Source: Lysobacter niastensis | Lineage (GTDB): Bacteria > Pseudomonadota > Gammaproteobacteria > Xanthomonadales > Xanthomonadaceae | Length of the DNA: 64,000 bases | Reading direction: 5' to 3' | Assembly (NCBI RefSeq): GCF_015453285.1 | Contig: NZ_JADLZT010000001.1 | Span: 310,001-374,000, forward strand | Part shown: one piece after another, positions 29,197-37,424 of the stretch | Layout of the letters: each line of letters begins with the position of its first letter | Numbering within the stretch: the stretch's first letter is position 1 | Position numbers and translations under genes: made by a program | Notes under the pieces: model-generated | The model's database searches: none | What the model was told of the DNA's origin: nothing | Seen by the model: only the letters and a program-made list of their open reading frames with translations

Positions 29197-29652
29197 TCAA
29201 GCATTGGCCAGGTGCAGTTCGATGCGCCTGGCCGTGTCTTCGGGGGGAGGGGGCGGAGCCAGCATCTGCGCCAGGGTCACGCCTCGCAGTGCATCGATCA
29301 CGACGTCGTTGATGCGCCGCCAGTTGGCGCGCACACCGCAGGACTGCTCGATGCCGCAATTGCCGGCATGGACGCTGCACTCGGTCATACCGAGCGGCCC
29401 TTCCATCGCCTCGACGATCTCCAACAGGCCGATCGCTTCGGCGGCGCGGGCCAGGCGGTAGCCGCCATTGGCCCCGCGGAACCCCTCGACCAGTTCGGCC
29501 TGCGCCAGCGGCTTGAGCACTTTGGCGACCGTGGTCGGCTCAAGACCCGCGCGTTCAGCCAGTTCCGAGGCGCTGAGGACAGCGTCGGAATGGTGGGCGA
29601 GAACGGTCATGACGACCGTCGCGTAGTCGGTGAGCCTGGTGACGCGGAGCAT
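29197..29652 (-). CDS. Rrf2-family SUF operon regulator
   Basis: Transcription factor of 151 residues, the Xanthomonas-type SUF regulator of the Rrf2 family. The winged-helix (residues 1-75) has [52 protein letters not shown] and [13 protein letters not shown]. Three cysteines, Cys92, Cys99 and Cys105 in [15 protein letters not shown], fit the Fe-S ligand set of IscR relatives. It leads the sufBCDS operon 16 bases ahead of sufB, so cluster-sensing autoregulation is likely. IscR proper is less likely, as isc genes are absent. Confidence 0.9.
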   Translation of the reverse strand: MLRVTRLTDYATVVMTVLAHHSDAVLSASELAERAGLEPTTVAKVLKPLAQAELVEGFRGANGGYRLARAAEAIGLLEIVEAMEGPLGMTECSVHAGNCGIEQSCGVRANWRRINDVVIDALRGVTLAQMLAPPPPPEDTARRIELHLANA

Positions 29653-29675
29653 GGCGCTTGGGGGAGGCGGTTAAT

Positions 29676-29694
29676 CCGTACCGGAATTGTACGG
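29676..29694 (-). promoter_or_regulatory. Palindromic operator candidate upstream of the suf operon
   Basis: CCGTAC (29676-29681) and GTACGG (29689-29694) are perfect inverted repeats around a 7-base spacer, 24 bases before the regulator ATG. The position would overlap the promoter or early leader of the suf operon. It does not match the E. coli IscR type 1 motif, so it is a candidate site for the local Rrf2 regulator. Confidence 0.4.
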
Positions 29695-29757
29695 TTTCGG
29701 CCTCCCGCGGCCAAGCGCCGGCTCCTGGTGGTTCAGTCGGCGGCCGGTCAGGCCTGT

Positions 29758-30297
29758 TCAGGCTTTCGGAGGCACCGCGGCCGGAAGGACCAGTTCGTAG
29801 TACGGGGCGGTCGGGTTCTGGCCGGGTGGGAGGTAGGCTGGGGCGGCTTCGCCGTCGGGGCCCAGCGACTTGATGAAGTGGTAGATGGCGCGGCGGTCAT
29901 CTTCGTTCATGGCACGTACGTTGAAGTCCGGCATGACCGGCCGGGTGCGCAGGTTGGCCGTGTAGTCCATCCACTGTTTCTCGTCCATGCCGGCCGCGCG
30001 CAGGCGCAGGTTGCTGGCGTAGGTGGTGCCCCAGGGGCCCTTGAAGCCCACCCGCGAGCCCAGCAGCCACTGCGACTTGTCCATCTGCCCCTGGCTTTCC
30101 GGATATCCGGGGGTGTGGCAGTCGTTGCAGCCGCTGGTGCGGATCAGGTACTCGCCACGGGCGATCAGATCGGAGGCGGCCGCCGGAGCGGGCGACGCTG
30201 CAGGGGAGGTGGGCTCGTGGGCGCTGCCGGTGGCCTGGAGAGCGATCACGATGGCCAGGGCTGTGAGCGACAGGCCAAGGAGCAGGGGAGTTCTCAT
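29758..30297 (-). CDS. Exported class I cytochrome c
   Basis: Periplasmic mono-heme cytochrome of 179 residues: signal peptide or membrane anchor MRTPLLLGLSLTALAIVIALQATGSA, an Ala/Pro/Ser-rich linker, then the heme site CNDCH (Cys57, Cys60, His61) within LIRTSGCNDCHTPGYPES. A distal methionine is plausible at RPVMPDFNVRAM near residue 121. WTYASNLRL-like and IYHFIKSLGPDGE segments match small diheme/mono-heme carriers next to oxidases. The electron partner is not encoded here. It is divergent from the SET gene across 126 bases. The ATG at 30297 starts the hydrophobic segment. Confidence 0.88.
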   Translation of the reverse strand: MRTPLLLGLSLTALAIVIALQATGSAHEPTSPAASPAPAAASDLIARGEYLIRTSGCNDCHTPGYPESQGQMDKSQWLLGSRVGFKGPWGTTYASNLRLRAAGMDEKQWMDYTANLRTRPVMPDFNVRAMNEDDRRAIYHFIKSLGPDGEAAPAYLPPGQNPTAPYYELVLPAAVPPKA

Positions 30298-30423
30298 TGC
30301 AGTTGCTTTTGGTTTGGAGATACGTCGCCAACGCGACTCGTGCGCCAAACCGGTCAATGCGATGGCGGCTGCACGCCGATCCGGGTGAGAATGACCACCC
30401 GATCCTTTCCTCCGGAAGTCTGC

Positions 30424-30975
30424 ATGTCGCGCAAAGTCGTCGCCCGTCGTTCCGCCATCCACGGCAACGGCGTCTTCGCTGTCGCACCGATCGCCAAGGG
30501 CGAACGCATCATCGAATACAAGGGCGTGCGCCGTACCCACGAGGAAGTCGATGCCGGCGAGAGCGGCGAGATCGATTCCGGGCATACCTTCCTGTTCACG
30601 CTCAACGACGAGTACGTCATCGACGCGAACTTCAAGGGCAACACCGCGCGCTGGATCAACCACAGCTGCTCGCCCAACTGCGAAGCGGTGCTGGACGAGG
30701 ACGACGGCGACGACCGCCGCAAGGACCGGGTCTTCATCGAGGCGATTCGTACCATCCAGCCCGGTGAGGAACTGTCCTACAACTACGGCATCACGCTCGA
30801 CGAGAAGCACACCAAGGAGCTGAAGAAGATCTGGGAATGCCGCTGCGGCTCCCCGAACTGCACCGGCACCATGCTGCAGCCCAAGAGCGAGAAGAAGAAA
30901 GCCAAGCGCGCCAAGAAGCTGGAAAAGGCCGCCAGGAAGCAGGAAGAACTGAAGGCCCAGGCCCGTAACGGCTGA
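30424..30975 (+). CDS. SET-domain lysine methyltransferase-like protein
   Basis: SAM-dependent protein-lysine methyltransferase candidate of 183 residues, the fold best known from eukaryotic histone methyltransferases. The SET core shows [25 protein letters not shown], the SAM/active-site motif NHSCSPNC (Asn79-Cys86), GEELSYNYG with Tyr119/Tyr121, and a post-SET Cys cluster [11 protein letters not shown] (Cys139, Cys141, Cys146). After residue 152 there is a Lys/Ala/Glu-rich tail with repeated KKA/KAAR runs. Start ATG 30424. Bacterial SET proteins occur in several lineages; targets such as ribosomal or nucleoid proteins are inference. Confidence 0.9.
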   Translation: MSRKVVARRSAIHGNGVFAVAPIAKGERIIEYKGVRRTHEEVDAGESGEIDSGHTFLFTLNDEYVIDANFKGNTARWINHSCSPNCEAVLDEDDGDDRRKDRVFIEAIRTIQPGEELSYNYGITLDEKHTKELKKIWECRCGSPNCTGTMLQPKSEKKKAKRAKKLEKAARKQEELKAQARNG

Positions 30976-30982
30976 GTCCAAT

Positions 30983-31000
30983 GCCGGGCCTTCGCCCGGC
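30983..31000 (+). terminator. Short hairpin after the SET gene
   Basis: GCCGGGC (30983-30989) and GCCCGGC (30994-31000) pair around a CTTC loop, eight bases past the SET stop. No T tract follows, so termination is possible but weak. Confidence 0.4.
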
Positions 31001-31109
31001 GGCGCGGCACGTACCAACGGGCAATGGCGCGGCAAGGCGTGGCATTGCGACACTGCTGTCATGCGCCACGCGCAGCGTGTCGCCATCCGTCATCGTTGCA
31101 GGAGTCTCC

Positions 31110-31910
31110 ATGAGCGCCATCCAGGGCAAGGTCGCGGTCGTCACCGGCGCGGCCAGCGGCATCGGCAGGGAAATTGCCTTTGAACTGGCCCGCGGCGGCG
31201 CCGCGGTCGCCATCGCCGATCTGAACGAGGCCGGTGCCCAGTCCGTCGCGGCGGACATCGTGAAAAACGGCGGCCGTGCGATCGGCCTGGCGATGGACGT
31301 GACCGACGAGGCAGCGGTGGACGCCGGCATCGCGCGCGTCGTAGCCGAACTGGGCGGGGTCGACATCCTGGTGTCCAATGCCGGCATCCAGATCGTCAAC
31401 CCGATCGAGCAGTTCGCCTATGCCGACTGGAAAAAGATGCTGGCAATCCACCTCGACGGCGCCTTCCTGACCACGAAGGCCGTGCTGCCGCACATGTACG
31501 GCCCGGGAGCGTCGGGCAAGAGCCGTGGCGGGGTCGTGATCTACATGGGCTCGGTGCATTCGCACCTGGCTTCGCCGCTCAAGTCCGCGTACGTGACCGC
31601 CAAGCACGGCCTGCTTGGTCTCTCGCGCACGCTGGCGAAGGAAGGCGCCAAGCATGGCGTGCGCAGCCACGTGGTGTGCCCGGGCTTCGTCCGCACGCCG
31701 CTGGTCGACAAGCAGATCCCCGAGCAGGCCCGTGAACTGGGCATCAGCGAGGAGGAGGTGGTCAGCCGGGTGATGCTGGGCAATACCGTCGATGGCATCT
31801 TCACCACGGTGCAGGACGTCGCCCAGACCGTGCGCTTCCTCACGGAATTCCCGACCGCCGCGCTTACCGGACAAAGCTTCGTGGTCAGCCACGGCTGGCA
31901 CATGCAGTAG
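31110..31910 (+). CDS. SDR-family 3-hydroxybutyrate dehydrogenase-like oxidoreductase
   Basis: NAD(P)-dependent short-chain dehydrogenase of 266 residues. The N-terminal Rossmann motif [10 protein letters not shown] (11-20), the NAG motif [15 protein letters not shown], the catalytic YVTAK (Tyr161, Lys165) and the C-terminal [13 protein letters not shown], shared with D-beta-hydroxybutyrate dehydrogenases, are all present. The likely reaction is 3-hydroxybutyrate to acetoacetate, but SDR substrates are hard to assign from sequence and no PHB genes are near. The start ATG 31110 follows AGGAG (31100-31104). A double hairpin follows the gene. Confidence 0.85.
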   Translation: MSAIQGKVAVVTGAASGIGREIAFELARGGAAVAIADLNEAGAQSVAADIVKNGGRAIGLAMDVTDEAAVDAGIARVVAELGGVDILVSNAGIQIVNPIEQFAYADWKKMLAIHLDGAFLTTKAVLPHMYGPGASGKSRGGVVIYMGSVHSHLASPLKSAYVTAKHGLLGLSRTLAKEGAKHGVRSHVVCPGFVRTPLVDKQIPEQARELGISEEEVVSRVMLGNTVDGIFTTVQDVAQTVRFLTEFPTAALTGQSFVVSHGWHMQ

Positions 31911-31937
31911 TAAGGCCGTATATCTGCCCACAGAACC

Positions 31938-31984
31938 GCATCGCCAAGCATCTTGCGATGCCGCTGGCAACCGTTTGGTTGCCA
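31938..31984 (+). terminator. Two successive hairpins after the SDR gene
   Basis: GCATCGC (31938-31944)/GCGATGC (31955-31961) and TGGCAACC (31965-31972)/GGTTGCCA (31977-31984) are perfect inverted repeats placed end to end. They lie 28 bases past the SDR stop. Neither has a long T tract. The pair could form a stable 3' end or a terminator. Confidence 0.4.
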
Positions 31985-32156
31985 TGACTAAAGCCAGTCG
32001 GTGACTTCCCCCGTGCGCGGTTAGTCTGCGCACCGCTCGAGCGCGTTCGCGCCCTGAGCCACGACAAACATCCCAGTACGGCTGCACAAGGGCCCCTCAT
32101 CATTCGACGAGGGCCCGACGGCGGCCGTTTCCCCCGCCTGGCGAGAACTCCGAACG

Positions 32157-34382
32157 ATGCGTGCCCTGTTGATCCTGTCCCTGTTGGCTGCCCTGTCCGC
32201 TCCCGCGGCGGCGGTGGAGATCGATGGCCGCATAGACCCCGCCGAGTGGCAGGGCGCGCACCACGTGACCGATTTCCGCAAGACCCAGCCGCTGTCGCGC
32301 GAGCCCGGCACGCTGGCGACCGAAGCCTGGGTGCTTGCGACGCCGGACGGCCTCGCCGTCGCATTCCGCAACCTGCAGCCGCCGGAAACGCGTACCCGCC
32401 AGAAGGTGCAGCGCGATTTCGAGGAGCAGGTCGACCGCGTGAACCTGATGGTCGATTTCGACGGCGACGGCCGCACGGCTTACGACTTCACCATCGCCTC
32501 GACCGGAGGTATCGCCGATTCGGTCGTCACCAACGAGAACCAGTTCAACGACGACTGGGACGGCCAGTGGCTGCACGCGGTCAGCGAGGACGCGGCCGGC
32601 TGGAATGTCGAGATGCTGATCCCGTGGTACACCGCGCCAATGCGCAACGGCGAGAACGGCATGCGCAGGATCAAGGTCTATCTCGACCGCGTGATCGGCT
32701 CCACCGGCGAGCGCTCGGCCTGGCCGGCGGCGAGTTTCGAGACCCCGCGCTTCATGTCCGATTTCTCGCCACTCGAGATCCCGTTGTACAGCCAGTCGCT
32801 GCTGGCGATCACGCCTTATGCGTCGGGCCTGTACGACAACGTCGCGCACGCCAGCGACTTCGATGCCGGCGCCGACATCTTCTGGAAGCCCAACGGCCAG
32901 TTCCAGCTGACCGCGACGCTCAACCCGGACTTTGGCCAGGTCGAGAGCGACGACCTGGTCATCAACTTCAGCGCCACCGAAGCGTTCATCAGCGACAAGC
33001 GCCCGTTCTTCACCGAGAACCAGGGCATCTTCGAGTTCACCACGCCCTCGGACTTCAGCCAGTTGCTGTACACACGGCGCGTTGGCGCGCCCGCCGACGA
33101 CCACAGCGGGGAGGCCGGCGACATCACCGGCGCGGTCAAGCTCAACGGCAGCTTCGGCGCGACCAAGTACGGCGTATTCGCCGCCGAAGAGGCGGATGAA
33201 GTAGGCCGTACGTTCGCCGCGCTCCGGGTGGTGCGCGACTTCACCACGCAGAATCTCGGTGCCATGGTGACCCACGTCGACCGGCCGTTCCTGGATCGCG
33301 AGGCGACGGTGGCCGGCATCGACCAGAACTGGCGCCCGACCGAGCGGCTGAGCCTGCAGACGCGCGTGATCGGCAGCCAGATTGACCAGGCCGGCGAGAC
33401 CACGCGCGATTCGGGCTTCACCACCTGGATCAAGTACGAGATGGACGATGGCTGGCGCCAGGAATGGATCGGCATGCACTTCGGCAACGATCTGCAGATC
33501 AATGACTTCGGCTACCTGTCTCGCAACAGCACCAACTACGGCCACTGGGAGTTGCGCCGGCGCTTCGCCGACCTGCCGGCGGAGTCGCGCTATGCATCGA
33601 AGGAATGGCGCTGGCGCGCGAGCACCAACCACAACGACCACGGCGAGCGTCTGTCCAACCAGTTCCGCATCAGCCGGCAGGGCAATCTGCGCAACGGCAG
33701 CTTCGAGTACATGCAGCTCAACGTGAACAGTGCCGGTGTCAGCGACCTGCTGACGCGCGGGCACGGTTCGGTGAACGTGCCGCCGAGCTTCAATGCGCAT
33801 TACGAATACGACCGGCCGCGCAAGGGCGACTGGGGGTTCGAGGTCCTGGCCGACGTGTTCACCGGAGGCATCGCAGGGAACGACAAGATCGGCTTCGATG
33901 TCGAGGCCACCCCGACCTACTTCATCAACGATGCCTTCAGCGTCTATGGCGGCGTGTACTACGAGCAGATTCCCGCCTGGCTGGTCTGGCAGAACGACAA
34001 CCTGATCGGCGAGTTCGACGAGCACTGGCTGCAGTTCAACGCCGGCCTCGACTGGATCATGACCGACCGTCACGAGCTTCGCGTCAAGCTGCAGGCGATC
34101 GGGCTGGACGCGCAGTTGAGGCAGGGCTATAGGGTCGACGCTGCTGGCAACTCAATCCCCACCGCGGACCCGATCGACGACTTCAGCGTGCGCAACCTCG
34201 GGTTCCAGGTCCGTTACCGCTACGAGCTGGCGCCGCTGTCGTACCTCTACGTCGTCTACGGTCGAGGCGGCTACGAGCAACTGCCGATCTCCGAGGAAAC
34301 GCCAGACCTCGTGCGCGACAGCCTGGAACTGCGCGACGACGAGCAGTTGCTGGTCAAGCTGAGCTACCGATTCGAGATCTGA
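32157..34382 (+). CDS. DUF5916 protein with CBM9-like N-terminus and predicted outer-membrane barrel
   Basis: Exported protein of 741 residues: signal peptide MRALLILSLLAALSAPAAA, an N-terminal CBM9-like domain (about 20-200, with VDGRIDPAEWQ-type start and NLMVDFDGDGRTAYDFTIAS), then a long beta-rich C-terminal domain with the family segment LNPDFGQVESDDLVINFSAT and RPFFTENQGIFEF. The last strands (YRYELAPLSYLYVVYGRGG, LLVKLSYRFEI) look like an outer-membrane barrel, though the final residue is Ile, not Phe. Function unknown; carbohydrate or peptide import/export is inference. Its 3' end overlaps the convergent PIN gene by 19 bases. Confidence 0.82.
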   Translation: MRALLILSLLAALSAPAAAVEIDGRIDPAEWQGAHHVTDFRKTQPLSREPGTLATEAWVLATPDGLAVAFRNLQPPETRTRQKVQRDFEEQVDRVNLMVDFDGDGRTAYDFTIASTGGIADSVVTNENQFNDDWDGQWLHAVSEDAAGWNVEMLIPWYTAPMRNGENGMRRIKVYLDRVIGSTGERSAWPAASFETPRFMSDFSPLEIPLYSQSLLAITPYASGLYDNVAHASDFDAGADIFWKPNGQFQLTATLNPDFGQVESDDLVINFSATEAFISDKRPFFTENQGIFEFTTPSDFSQLLYTRRVGAPADDHSGEAGDITGAVKLNGSFGATKYGVFAAEEADEVGRTFAALRVVRDFTTQNLGAMVTHVDRPFLDREATVAGIDQNWRPTERLSLQTRVIGSQIDQAGETTRDSGFTTWIKYEMDDGWRQEWIGMHFGNDLQINDFGYLSRNSTNYGHWELRRRFADLPAESRYASKEWRWRASTNHNDHGERLSNQFRISRQGNLRNGSFEYMQLNVNSAGVSDLLTRGHGSVNVPPSFNAHYEYDRPRKGDWGFEVLADVFTGGIAGNDKIGFDVEATPTYFINDAFSVYGGVYYEQIPAWLVWQNDNLIGEFDEHWLQFNAGLDWIMTDRHELRVKLQAIGLDAQLRQGYRVDAAGNSIPTADPIDDFSVRNLGFQVRYRYELAPLSYLYVVYGRGGYEQLPISEETPDLVRDSLELRDDEQLLVKLSYRFEI

Positions 34383-34858
34383 TCGCCGACCGACGGCCAG
34401 CTGCACGGTTCGATGATCCCGAACAGGCCGTCGCGGCGCGTCCGGCGGCCGAGCTTGAGCAGTTCGTCGTCGCGGCTGACCAGCCAGTGCGCGCCGGCGT
34501 CGCGCGCCAGGCTCAGGAACTTCTGGTCGTCTGGATCGGCGCAGCGCGGCAACGGTGTGGCGCCGGCAGGCTCCTTCGCATCCACGCATCGCACCAGGGC
34601 ATCGAAGGCCGACATCGCCGCGCCGCGCGCGGCATCGTCGATGGCGAGCTGCGGATAGCGCAGCACCCTCAGCCATTCCTCGCGGCACGCGCTGTCGGTC
34701 ACCGCCGCTACTTCGCCCGACCGCATCGCCGCCAGCAGTGCCGCCGCACGCGCGTCGCGGAACAGGAACAGGTCCAGGCAGGCGTTGGTGTCCAGCACGA
34801 TCCGCGGCACGATCTGCGCCATGCCACCTTCGCCGGATGCGGCCGGCCGGTCTTCCAT
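34364..34858 (-). CDS. PIN-domain putative ribonuclease
   Basis: PIN-fold protein of 164 residues. The first acidic motif is IVLDTNACLDLFLFRD (Asp23), with later acids in LPRCADPDDQKFLSLARD and LVSRDDELL. This matches the COG1569 family, often called putative toxins. No antitoxin gene flanks it: the next gene on the strand is a lipoprotein and the other neighbour is DUF5916 on the other strand. A metal-dependent RNase role is likely; a toxin-antitoxin role is not supported here. An alternative start is the ATG at 34822. Confidence 0.8.
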   Translation of the reverse strand: MEDRPAASGEGGMAQIVPRIVLDTNACLDLFLFRDARAAALLAAMRSGEVAAVTDSACREEWLRVLRYPQLAIDDAARGAAMSAFDALVRCVDAKEPAGATPLPRCADPDDQKFLSLARDAGAHWLVSRDDELLKLGRRTRRDGLFGIIEPCSWPSVGDQISNR

Positions 34859-34862
34859 GGGC

Positions 34863-35579
34863 TTACTGGCTGACTTCGCGCAGGTCGGCGGAGGCTATGC
34901 GCCAGGCGCGCTGTTCTGCCGTGGAGCCGTCGACCACGGCGCGGCGCAACGTGTAGGCGCCGACGAAACGGCGCTCGCGGCCGTCTTGTCCGGTGGCGGT
35001 GAAGGCGACCGGCACTTCGACGAAGCGCGATCCGGCCGCGGCTTCGACCCGGCTGGGCGCCATGATTTCCACGGATACGCCACTGGTGTTGTCGAAGCCG
35101 CTGGCGAACTGCTGCGGCGACTGGCCGCTGGCGCGGCCGTTGTCGGACCACAGTGCATAGGCACTGTTGAAATTGCGGCTGTTGATGGCCGCGTAGTAGT
35201 CGCGCACGACGGCCACGGCATCCTGAGGCGTGGGTTCCTCAGCTGCCGGCGCTTCAGCGCCGCCGGCGTCGTCCACGGTGGCGGCCGTGCCGTCTCCCAG
35301 CGGTGAACCGTCCTCCGCCGTGCTCTCGGGCAGGATCGGATTGCCGTTCTCGTCCAGCGCGATTTCCTGCGGCTGAACTTCCGGCGGCAGGCCGACCTGG
35401 CCGGGTCCTGGCTTGTCCGGCATGCCGGTGACACTGCCGCGGGCATTGGCCTGCGGCGCCGGCAGCGCCTCATCGGCAACGCCGTCCACGCGGGCGGCGG
35501 CCTTCTTGTCGCCGCCACACGCGGTCAGCAGTACGGACAGGCAGAGCAGGGCAAACAGGGGCCGGAGTTGGAGGTGCAT
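34863..35579 (-). CDS. Lipoprotein with NTF2-like C-terminal domain
   Basis: Predicted lipoprotein of 238 residues with lipobox LLTACGG (acylated Cys at 21), a long Pro/Ala/Gly/Glu-rich linker (about 25-118) and a folded C-terminal half, VVRDYYAAINSRNFNSAYALWSDNGRASGQ, that resembles the SnoaL/NTF2-like fold. The molecular role is unknown. It starts one base before the end of the next upstream gene (DUF1439 lipoprotein) and ends four bases before the PIN gene start, so the three are probably one transcript. Confidence 0.78.
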   Translation of the reverse strand: MHLQLRPLFALLCLSVLLTACGGDKKAAARVDGVADEALPAPQANARGSVTGMPDKPGPGQVGLPPEVQPQEIALDENGNPILPESTAEDGSPLGDGTAATVDDAGGAEAPAAEEPTPQDAVAVVRDYYAAINSRNFNSAYALWSDNGRASGQSPQQFASGFDNTSGVSVEIMAPSRVEAAAGSRFVEVPVAFTATGQDGRERRFVGAYTLRRAVVDGSTAEQRAWRIASADLREVSQ

Positions 35580-35580
35580 G

Positions 35581-36147
35581 TCATTGATCGAGGTGGACGG
35601 TCACGTGCCCGTTCGAGATCTCGGTCGCACCGATGCGGCGCGAACCGAGCCTGTCGAGCAGGCTGTTATCGAAGCGGTACACGGGCTCCTGCCGCGAGTA
35701 ATCGCTGAGCCAGGCATTGAGGAGGGCGCGGGAGCTGCTGTTCATTACGCCCCCCAGCGCCGGAACGTCGACATTTTCGATCATCGGCTGGTCCAAGTGC
35801 AGCCCCCGCGTCGACGGGTCGTAGCGCAGCGCGCTGCTCAGGGCGAAGCGGCCGGAGGGCTGGCTGCTGTCGCTGCCCAGCGCTCCCAAGCCGATGTCGA
35901 AGTCCAGGCGCAGGCGGCTGCTTCCTTCCGGGATCGACAGGCGAGGGTTCATCAGCGTCATCGACACCAGTCCGCCGAGCTTGTCGTAGTGCTTCGGGAA
36001 GTTGCGGTTCAACGACTGCTGCAATTGCTGCTGGCTGAAGCTCACGTCGTTTCCGAGCAGGGCGCCGACGGTCGAACAGCCGGTCAGCAAGGCGCCCACG
36101 GCCAGCAGGCCGGCGGCTAGGGAGAGGAAGTGGCGTCGCGCGTTCAT
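35581..36147 (-). CDS. DUF1439 lipoprotein (YceB-like)
   Basis: Predicted lipoprotein of 188 residues with N-terminal MNARRHFLSLAAGLLAVGALLTGCSTVG (lipobox LLTGCS). The mature domain, VSFSQQQLQQSLNRNFPKHYDKLGGLVSM and FDIGLGALG, matches the DUF1439/YceB family, a tubular lipid-binding-like fold of unknown function. VPALGGVMNSSSRALLNAWLSDYSRQEPVYRFD is the conserved C-terminal part. The chosen ATG (36147) begins the signal sequence; a second in-frame ATG four codons upstream (36159) is also possible. One base before the next lipoprotein gene. Confidence 0.82.
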   Translation of the reverse strand: MNARRHFLSLAAGLLAVGALLTGCSTVGALLGNDVSFSQQQLQQSLNRNFPKHYDKLGGLVSMTLMNPRLSIPEGSSRLRLDFDIGLGALGSDSSQPSGRFALSSALRYDPSTRGLHLDQPMIENVDVPALGGVMNSSSRALLNAWLSDYSRQEPVYRFDNSLLDRLGSRRIGATEISNGHVTVHLDQ

Positions 36148-36269
36148 CGCAGGCTCCATCAGGACTGGCCGAACGATACGCGCGACAGCTGAGCGGCGAT
36201 AGCCGCGGATTGCAAACGATGGGACCGATCCTGCTACAAGGCCGGGTTGACTTACTGCGGAGGACGGAC

Positions 36270-37271
36270 CTACGGCAGATGTGCCCAGCTCCTGGCCCTG
36301 GACGCCACGGATCGCACCTGGTTGAGGCCCTTGGCCAGCCGATCCACACCCGAGTAGATGATGTCGCGGCTGGAGGTCGGATGGGATTTGCCCAGCAGTT
36401 CCAGGCCCGATGCCTTGATCGAATCCAGCAACTGGGACTGCTCCGGCGGTCGCGGATGCAGCCTGGCTTTCCTCAGGATGCGATTCATCTGGTGAACGTG
36501 CGCGCGCCGATCCAGATCGCGTGCGCAGATGTGGATGCTCGCACTGATCGAGATGTCCGATCCATTGCGGACCCAATGCGGCGCCAGCGGCGGATGGTGC
36601 ACTCCCATCCCCGGCACCAGCCGGAAGCACCGGCCGCGAGGCTGGAACTCCTCGCGGTAACGGGCCGCGTTGGTTTCGCCAAGATAGAAGCGTTCGATCT
36701 CGTCTGTCGGCAACAGTTCGCGATCATGAGGGTCGAACAGGTAGACGTCCTTCTCCCCGGAGATCTGGCACAGGAAGTTCGCGTCATGATCGATGTGGTA
36801 GGGGGTTACCAGGTGGGGCGAGGCGATGAACATCGAAAGATGGACCATCGTGACGCCGCCCAGGATCGTGTGCCCGAGCAAGGCTTCGGTATCGGCTACC
36901 ACTTCCTGGCAAAGATCGTCGTAATCCCGATCGACCGCGCTGACGTTGCTCAGCTTGATGAACAAGGCAGAGTCGCGAAGCTCTTCGAACGCCGATAGCG
37001 ACTTCGGCCGCTCCACTTCGCTCGAGTACGGCTTGGCGACGTCGTACCCGCCATCACGGACGCTGAAGCGGTTGCCTATTCCAGCATGGATCATCCGCTC
37101 CGCGGCGACGGCAAGGCGTGGCAGCGAGAACAGCGGATTGTCCGCCAGCCGGTGGTGCAGCAGGAAGGCGCGGTCGCCGAACGAGGCGATGAAGCGATCG
37201 CGGTCGCCCTCGTCGAACACGGCGAATTGGTGGCCCGCATCGGTATGTTCGCTCGCGAAAGTAGCGGCCAC
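36270..37271 (-). CDS. Cupin-like / JmjC-type Fe(II) oxygenase-like protein
   Basis: Predicted 2OG-Fe(II) oxygenase-fold protein of 333 residues from a GTG at 37271, which has a GGGGAG Shine-Dalgarno six bases upstream. An in-frame TTG at 37322 would add 17 residues but lacks such a site. The core has PYHIDHDANFLCQISGEKDVYLF (His-x-Asp metal pair) and VHHPPLAPHWVRNGSDIS (distal His). This matches JmjC/cupin-like proteins; substrate is unknown. C-terminal basic helices follow. It stands alone between the DUF1439 gene (upstream by 122 bases) and DUF2272. Confidence 0.75.
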   Translation of the reverse strand: MAATFASEHTDAGHQFAVFDEGDRDRFIASFGDRAFLLHHRLADNPLFSLPRLAVAAERMIHAGIGNRFSVRDGGYDVAKPYSSEVERPKSLSAFEELRDSALFIKLSNVSAVDRDYDDLCQEVVADTEALLGHTILGGVTMVHLSMFIASPHLVTPYHIDHDANFLCQISGEKDVYLFDPHDRELLPTDEIERFYLGETNAARYREEFQPRGRCFRLVPGMGVHHPPLAPHWVRNGSDISISASIHICARDLDRRAHVHQMNRILRKARLHPRPPEQSQLLDSIKASGLELLGKSHPTSSRDIIYSGVDRLAKGLNQVRSVASRARSWAHLP

Positions 37272-37424
37272 GTGTACTCCCCGTGTCGCGGGCAGGAATG
37301 CGAATCGAGCCGCGCGACGCAACAGAATCAGGAACAGGCTGTGAATCTATCACCGCGGCGACGGCCCAAGGTTCGCGCGGCGGGGGATGTATAGGGTGAG
37401 GGGTGCGGGTGTTGCGGCGCGGAC

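Noticed and set aside
34364-34858. Toxin-antitoxin module around the PIN gene
   Set aside because: No antitoxin-sized DNA-binding gene flanks it; its neighbours are a lipoprotein and DUF5916.
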